Source: Streptococcus parauberis NCFD 2020 (GTDB lineage Bacteria; Bacillota; Bacilli; Lactobacillales; Streptococcaceae). From it: 64,000 bases of DNA. The notes under the pieces were generated by a model. That model saw only the letters and a program-made list of their open reading frames with translations, ran no database searches and was not told where the DNA came from. Below are positions 59,993 through 64,000 of the stretch, in pieces. The DNA is taken from NCBI RefSeq assembly GCF_000187935.1, contig NZ_AEUT02000001.1, positions 1,302,001 through 1,366,000 on the forward strand. Direction: 5' to 3'. Made by a program: the position numbers and the translations under genes. Position 1 is the first letter of the stretch. Every line of letters begins with the position of its first letter.

Positions 59993-60038
59993 ATTATACC
60001 ACAATTCAGAAAAAAGGGAACAAATTTATCTGAAAATT
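59993..60038 (-). promoter_or_regulatory. oppA promoter with CodY-like box
   Basis: TATAAT (59993-59998, minus strand) has a weak TTGTTC -35 19 nt upstream (60018-60023). Immediately upstream, ATTTATCTGAAAATT (60024-60038 as read on the plus strand) matches the CodY consensus AATTTTCWGAAAATT at 13 of 15 positions. Repression when amino acids are plentiful is predicted. Confidence 0.65.
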
Positions 60039-60150
60039 TTGATATTAAATTATTATGTACAACGTCTTGTAAAAATGCTGTCAAGTATGACTTTTCAAGT
60101 GTTTCTGTTAATATAAAATCAAAATTTTGTATATTTTCATTAAATATTCA

Positions 60151-60178
60151 AAAAGCCACACTCGAAAGTGCAGCTTTT
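60151..60178 (-). terminator. Terminator after glnA
   Basis: AAAAGCCACACT and AGTGCAGCTTTT, with CGAA loop, T run on the minus strand. Confidence 0.85.
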
Positions 60179-60184
60179 CTAATC

Positions 60185-61531
60185 TTAGTAACTATGAATA
60201 TAGTTATCAACTTCCCATTGTGAGACAAATGTCGCATAAGAAGCCCATTCAATTCTCTTAGCTTCAATAAAATTTGTAAAGATATGTTCACCAAGAGCAC
60301 TTTTAACAACATCATCTGATTGAAGTGCTTTTAAAGCATTATGTAAAGTTGACGGTAAGTCAACAATACCAGCCGCTTCACGTTCTTCTGCCGTCATTGT
60401 ATAGATATTAGCCTCAACTGGTGTTGGAGCATCAATTTTATTTTCAATACCATCAAGACCTGATTCCAATAGGACAGCTAATGCTAAATAAGGGTTAGCT
60501 GTTGGATCTACTGAACGTAATTCTAAACGAGTACCTTGTCCTCGTGACGCTGGTACGCGAATAAGTGGAGAACGATTACGACCTGCCCAAGCAACATAAA
60601 CTGGCGCTTCATAACCAGGTACAAGACGTTTATAAGAATTAACAGTCGGATTCATAATAGCAGTATAACTGTATGCATGTTTCATTAAACCACCTAAGAA
60701 ATAATAGGCATCTTGAGACAATTGCATACCGTTCTTATCTTTTTCATCAAAGAAAGCGTTATTTCCCTCTTTATCAAATAATGACATATTACAATGCATA
60801 CCTGAGCCAGCAATGCCAAATTTAGGTTTTGCCATAAAAGTTGCATAAAGACCATCTTTGCGTGCAATAGTTTTAACGACTAGTTTAAAGATTTGAATGT
60901 TATCACATGCTTTAAGAACATCATCATATTTAAAATCAATTTCATGTTGTCCAACAGCCACTTCATGGTGACTAGCTTCTACTTCAAAGCCCATTTTAGT
61001 TAATACATTGACAATTTCACGTCTTGTATTATCAGCCAAGTCAGTTGGTGCTAAGTCAAAATAACCACCTTGGTCATTTACTTCAAGAGTTGGATTCCCA
61101 TTTTGATCCATTTTGAAAAGGAAAAATTCAGGTTCTGGTCCTAAGTTAAAAGACTTATATCCTACTTTTTCCATATGTTTCAAAGCACGTTTTAAATTGC
61201 CGCGAGGATCACCAGGGAATGGTTCACCTTCTGCAGTGTAAATATCACAAATTAAACCTGCGACAGCACCATTCTCATCTCCCCAAGGAAAAACAAGCCA
61301 TGTATCTAAATCTGGGTAAAGATACATATCAGATTCATTAATACGCACAAACCCTTCAATTGAAGAACCATCAAACATTGCTTTATTTGATAAAACTTTA
61401 TCTAATTGTTCATCTGTTGCAGGTATTTCTACATTTTTCATGATTCCCATAATGTCTGTAAACATTAAACGGAGAAAAGTAACATTTTTTTCTTTTACTT
61501 CACGTCTAATATCTGCTGCTGTGATTGTCAT
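60185..61531 (-). CDS. glnA: Glutamine synthetase type I
   Basis: A 448-residue GSI that makes glutamine from glutamate, ATP and ammonia. The N-terminal [12 protein letters not shown] and [13 protein letters not shown] segments, the metal-binding EPEFFLF, the ATP-site GMHCNMSLF and the substrate loop [12 protein letters not shown] are all present. The start is taken at the ATG at 61531, with AAGGAG upstream, giving the usual length. It is downstream of glnR in the same operon. Confidence 0.96.
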   Translation of the reverse strand: MTITAADIRREVKEKNVTFLRLMFTDIMGIMKNVEIPATDEQLDKVLSNKAMFDGSSIEGFVRINESDMYLYPDLDTWLVFPWGDENGAVAGLICDIYTAEGEPFPGDPRGNLKRALKHMEKVGYKSFNLGPEPEFFLFKMDQNGNPTLEVNDQGGYFDLAPTDLADNTRREIVNVLTKMGFEVEASHHEVAVGQHEIDFKYDDVLKACDNIQIFKLVVKTIARKDGLYATFMAKPKFGIAGSGMHCNMSLFDKEGNNAFFDEKDKNGMQLSQDAYYFLGGLMKHAYSYTAIMNPTVNSYKRLVPGYEAPVYVAWAGRNRSPLIRVPASRGQGTRLELRSVDPTANPYLALAVLLESGLDGIENKIDAPTPVEANIYTMTAEEREAAGIVDLPSTLHNALKALQSDDVVKSALGEHIFTNFIEAKRIEWASYATFVSQWEVDNYIHSY

Positions 61532-61573
61532 AAAATAGGTCTCCTTATTTTTTAAACCTTTTTCGTATATCAA

Positions 61574-61945
61574 CTAAATACGAAAATTCCCCAAAGATTG
61601 CGAGGGAGTTGAAAATCCCCCTTGATTTAAAAGTTCATCATGAAGAATACGACGAACATCAGCATCTGTCAATGTGGCTTGTTTATGCATTGATTTTTCC
61701 AAACGGTCAGCATATTCTCTTTTAATAGCAGCAATATTTAAGCCATCATCCAAGAAATCCTTAATTTCAAGTAATCTGTCCATGTCATTTAATGAAAACA
61801 TACGGCGATTACCATCAGTTCGTTCCGGTTTAATCAATTCCTGATCTTCATAATAACGAATTTGTCTAGCAGATAAATCTGTCAATTTCATTACAGTCCC
61901 AATAGGAAAAACAGCCATTGAACGTCTGAGTTCTTTTTCTTTCAT
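61574..61945 (-). CDS. glnR: GlnR nitrogen regulator
   Basis: A 123-residue MerR-family repressor. The winged HTH contains LTDLSARQIRYYEDQELI, then GNRRMFSLNDMDRLLEIK, and a C-terminal tail (STPSQSLGNFRI) is used for feedback with glutamine synthetase. SD AAAGGAG is 5 nt before the ATG at 61945. It represses its own operon at the palindrome 62003-62019. Confidence 0.95.
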   Translation of the reverse strand: MKEKELRRSMAVFPIGTVMKLTDLSARQIRYYEDQELIKPERTDGNRRMFSLNDMDRLLEIKDFLDDGLNIAAIKREYADRLEKSMHKQATLTDADVRRILHDELLNQGGFSTPSQSLGNFRI

Positions 61946-61966
61946 GAAAACTCCTTTCACCAGTCT

Positions 61967-62019
61967 ATTATATGCTCAATAAAGAAAGAAGTCAAGAATC
62001 AATGTTAGGTTTTCTAACA
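61967..62019 (-). promoter_or_regulatory. glnRA promoter and GlnR box
   Basis: On the minus strand TTGACT (61990-61995), 17 nt and TATAAT (61967-61972). Just upstream lies TGTTAGGTTTTCTAACA (62003-62019), an exact match to the GlnR pattern TGTNA-N7-TNACA, inside a longer palindrome ending near the previous gene's stop. Confidence 0.92.
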
Positions 62020-62024
62020 TTGAT

Positions 62025-62540
62025 TCAATTTTTTTTCTTATTCAACTTGTTTTTTATGATATCAATATCTGTATTAATCAATATGGCAATGAATACACCA
62101 CAGAAGGTTTCAAATATTCTCGCAAATACATAAGCTATTGTTTCACCCGATGAAATAGATAGGGTGATAATCAACAAAGCTGCGACGGCACCAATAATAC
62201 CAGATTTATTATTAAAAGCGACATTAAACATAATTGTTAACATGGTTAAAATAGGTACAAAAATTAAGGTAATAATAAAATGATGATTAAAAGCTGCTTG
62301 TAATAAAAAGAATATTAAGGAAAAGAAGCCACCAATGCTATTTCCGAGGATTCTTGAGCTACCAAAAGATACCGTCTTATCAAAATCTTCTCTCAAACTA
62401 AACACAGCTGTCAGGGCACCAATTTGCAAACCTTGAAAGCCAAAAATATGGAATAACAATAAGACAAAAAAGACAGCTAAGCCAGTTTTAAACGTACGCA
62501 TACCTAATTTTAATTTTTTAGGATCAAAGTAAAAATTCAT
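62025..62540 (-). CDS. FUSC/aromatic acid exporter-family membrane protein
   Basis: A 171-residue protein with about four to five hydrophobic helices after a short polar start (MNFYFDPKKLKLGMRTFKTG). GALTAVFSLREDFDKTVSFG and SSRILGNSIGG match the N-terminal half of FUSC (DUF939) exporters. It lacks the cytoplasmic C-terminal domain of full-size members. The gene lies between pgk and glnR, a conserved streptococcal order. The function is unknown. Confidence 0.75.
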   Translation of the reverse strand: MNFYFDPKKLKLGMRTFKTGLAVFFVLLLFHIFGFQGLQIGALTAVFSLREDFDKTVSFGSSRILGNSIGGFFSLIFFLLQAAFNHHFIITLIFVPILTMLTIMFNVAFNNKSGIIGAVAALLIITLSISSGETIAYVFARIFETFCGVFIAILINTDIDIIKNKLNKKKN

Positions 62541-62843
62541 AATTTCCTATCTTTCACATCAATATATTTCAGTTTAACATGTTGTGAATAGTTTGTCATG
62601 CTTTTACTGATGGTAGTTTATTTTCTAAGCTAAACTGTGTAAAATCACTAAAATATCTGAGTTTGATTCCACAATTTTGACAAGAAATCGCACTTTTCAC
62701 CTTGTAAATATTTTTCCCTGAGATTCCTAACCAAGTCCTAGAATATAAGAAAAAGGCCACACATGCGGCCTTTTTCTAACACTTCAGTTTTGTTTCTTTT
62801 ATACAAAATCAGGATTTTGCAGAGACTTTCAACAGATGGATAT
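62541..62843. other. Intergenic interval between pgk and the FUSC-family gene
   Basis: About 300 nt with the pgk terminator at 62750-62775 and presumably the promoter of the FUSC-family gene. Nothing else stands out. Confidence 0.6.
62750..62775 (-). terminator. Terminator after pgk
   Basis: AAAAAGGCC-ACACATGC-GGCCTTTTT, with T run on the minus strand. Confidence 0.88.
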
Positions 62844-64000
62844 TTATTTCTCTGTTAATGCAGATAACCCTGGTAACTCTTTACCTTCTAATAATTCCAT
62901 AGATGCTCCACCACCTGTTGAGATCCATGAAAATTTTTCTGCACGGCCTAGGTTAATTGCTGCTGCTGCTGAATCACCACCACCGATGATAGATTTAACA
63001 CCTGGTTGTTTAACAATGGCATCCATAACACCGATTGTTCCTGCTTGGAAGTCTGGGTTTTCAAATACACCCATTGGACCATTCCATACAACTGTTTTAG
63101 CACCTTCAAGGGCTTTTTCAAATTCAACAATTGATTTAGGACCGATATCCAAACCAAGGAAACCTTCTGAAATTGCTTCACCATCAGTATCGTGAACTTC
63201 AGTGTAATCAGCAAAAGCATTAGCTTCTTTAGAGTCAACTGGAAGGATTAATTTACCATTTGATTTTTCAAGTAGTTCTTTCGCAATATCGAGTTTATCT
63301 TCTTCTACAAGTGAGTTCCCAATTTCAATACCTTGAGCTTTGTAGAATGTGTATGTCATACCACCACCGATAAGGACTTTATCAGCTTTATCAAGTAAGT
63401 TTTCAATAACACCAATTTTATCTGAAACTTTTGAACCACCAAGAATAGCTATAAAAGGACGTTCTGGAGTTTCAACAGCTTCTTTAATGTATGCAATCTC
63501 ATTTTCAAGTAAGAAACCAGCAACAGCTTTTTCTACATTAGCAGAGATACCAACGTTTGAAGAATGAGCACGGTGTGCTGTACCGAAAGCATCATTTACA
63601 AAAATACCATCTCCAAGTGATGCCCAATATTTCCCTAGTTCAGGATCATTTTTTGATTCTTTTTTGCCGTCAACATCTTCAAAACGTGTATTTTCAACAA
63701 GTAAAACTTGTCCATCTTCAAGAGCTTCAATAGCTTTTTCAAGTTCTTCACCACGTGTTGAACCTGGGAAAATAACATCTTGACCAAGCTTTTCAGCTAA
63801 GTTCTTAGCTACCGGTGCAAGTGATTTGCCTTCTTTATCTGCTTCTTCTTTAACACGTCCAAGGTGAGAGAATAAAATTGCACGACCACCGTTTTCAACA
63901 ATATATTTAATTGTTGGAAGTGCTGCAGAGATACGGTTATCATTTGTGATAACACCATCTTTTAAAGGAACATTAAAATCAACACGTACAAGGACTTTTT
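62844..64000 (-). CDS. pgk: Phosphoglycerate kinase (N-terminus outside the window)
   Basis: The frame is open from the stop at 62844 to the window edge, giving about 385 codons of the roughly 398-residue glycolytic enzyme. Only about 14 residues at the start are missing. [15 protein letters not shown] is at the cut end, LFSHLGRVK near residue 60, AVVWNGP-type [12 protein letters not shown] near 320, and GGGDSAAA and [11 protein letters not shown] at the C-terminus. An internal ATG at 63359 should not be taken as the start. Confidence 0.96.
   Translation of the reverse strand, partial: KVLVRVDFNVPLKDGVITNDNRISAALPTIKYIVENGGRAILFSHLGRVKEEADKEGKSLAPVAKNLAEKLGQDVIFPGSTRGEELEKAIEALEDGQVLLVENTRFEDVDGKKESKNDPELGKYWASLGDGIFVNDAFGTAHRAHSSNVGISANVEKAVAGFLLENEIAYIKEAVETPERPFIAILGGSKVSDKIGVIENLLDKADKVLIGGGMTYTFYKAQGIEIGNSLVEEDKLDIAKELLEKSNGKLILPVDSKEANAFADYTEVHDTDGEAISEGFLGLDIGPKSIVEFEKALEGAKTVVWNGPMGVFENPDFQAGTIGVMDAIVKQPGVKSIIGGGDSAAAAINLGRAEKFSWISTGGGASMELLEGKELPGLSALTEK

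Noticed and set aside
62844..63359. A 171-residue protein starting at the internal ATG at 63359
   Set aside because: The same frame continues without a stop to the window edge and matches phosphoglycerate kinase throughout, so the internal ATG is not the start.

Overview
The window is a low-GC Firmicute chromosome that I read as Streptococcus, most like the pyogenic group (S. uberis or a near relative). The genus rests on pgk / glnR-glnA gene order, a RocS-type protein, rpoY-rnjA, tsaB-rimI-tsaD, an oppABCDF operon and a zinc-independent S14 gene with AdcR-like boxes. The species is inference. No rRNA, tRNA, CRISPR array or intact insertion sequence was seen. Region 1 (1-16015) is a tricarboxylate island. 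On the minus strand lie oxaloacetate decarboxylase subunits (OadH-like, biotin carrier, OadB, an overlooked 42-residue OadG-like protein) and citrate lyase (citD, citE, citF, partial citX). Divergently lie a CitMHS transporter, the GntR regulator CitO and citG, followed by an AbrB-family membrane protein (minus) and citC (plus). Next to it is a second cluster: a LysR regulator, a second CitMHS transporter, a PrpF-family isomerase and an MmgE/PrpD-family dehydratase. I propose that it converts an unsaturated tricarboxylate such as trans-aconitate into citrate for the lyase next door. Region 2 (16016-26560) is accessory: a DUF4352/DUF5105-like lipoprotein and its small membrane neighbour, a decayed DUF2975-type gene beside an intact XRE regulator, an NAD-binding protein, a GH1 6-phospho-beta-glucosidase paired with an MFS permease rather than a PTS, an RpiR regulator, a Gfo/Idh/MocA oxidoreductase and a FemAB-type peptidyltransferase. 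Region 3 (26561-44160) is carbohydrate catabolism. A ketodeoxygluconate operon (kduI, kdgT, kduD-like SDR, TIM-barrel isomerase, kdgK, kdgA) has a LacI/RegR-like regulator and a very clear promoter/operator/cre. A LicT-controlled beta-glucoside operon has two RAT/terminator switches; its PTS protein carries an unusual extra N-terminal IIB-like half. A divergent AraC-alpha-galactosidase / GH32-PTS module follows. Region 4 (44161-48850) holds two broken genes (GNAT, Fic), ybaB, a DnaQ-like exonuclease, rocS, a possible small RNA and a BaiN-type flavoprotein. Region 5 (48850-64000) is housekeeping: rpsN, a possible structured RNA, tsaD-rimI-tsaB, rpoY-rnjA, oppABCDF with a CodY-like box and an oppA/oppB attenuator, glnR-glnA with a GlnR box, a FUSC-family membrane protein and partial pgk.
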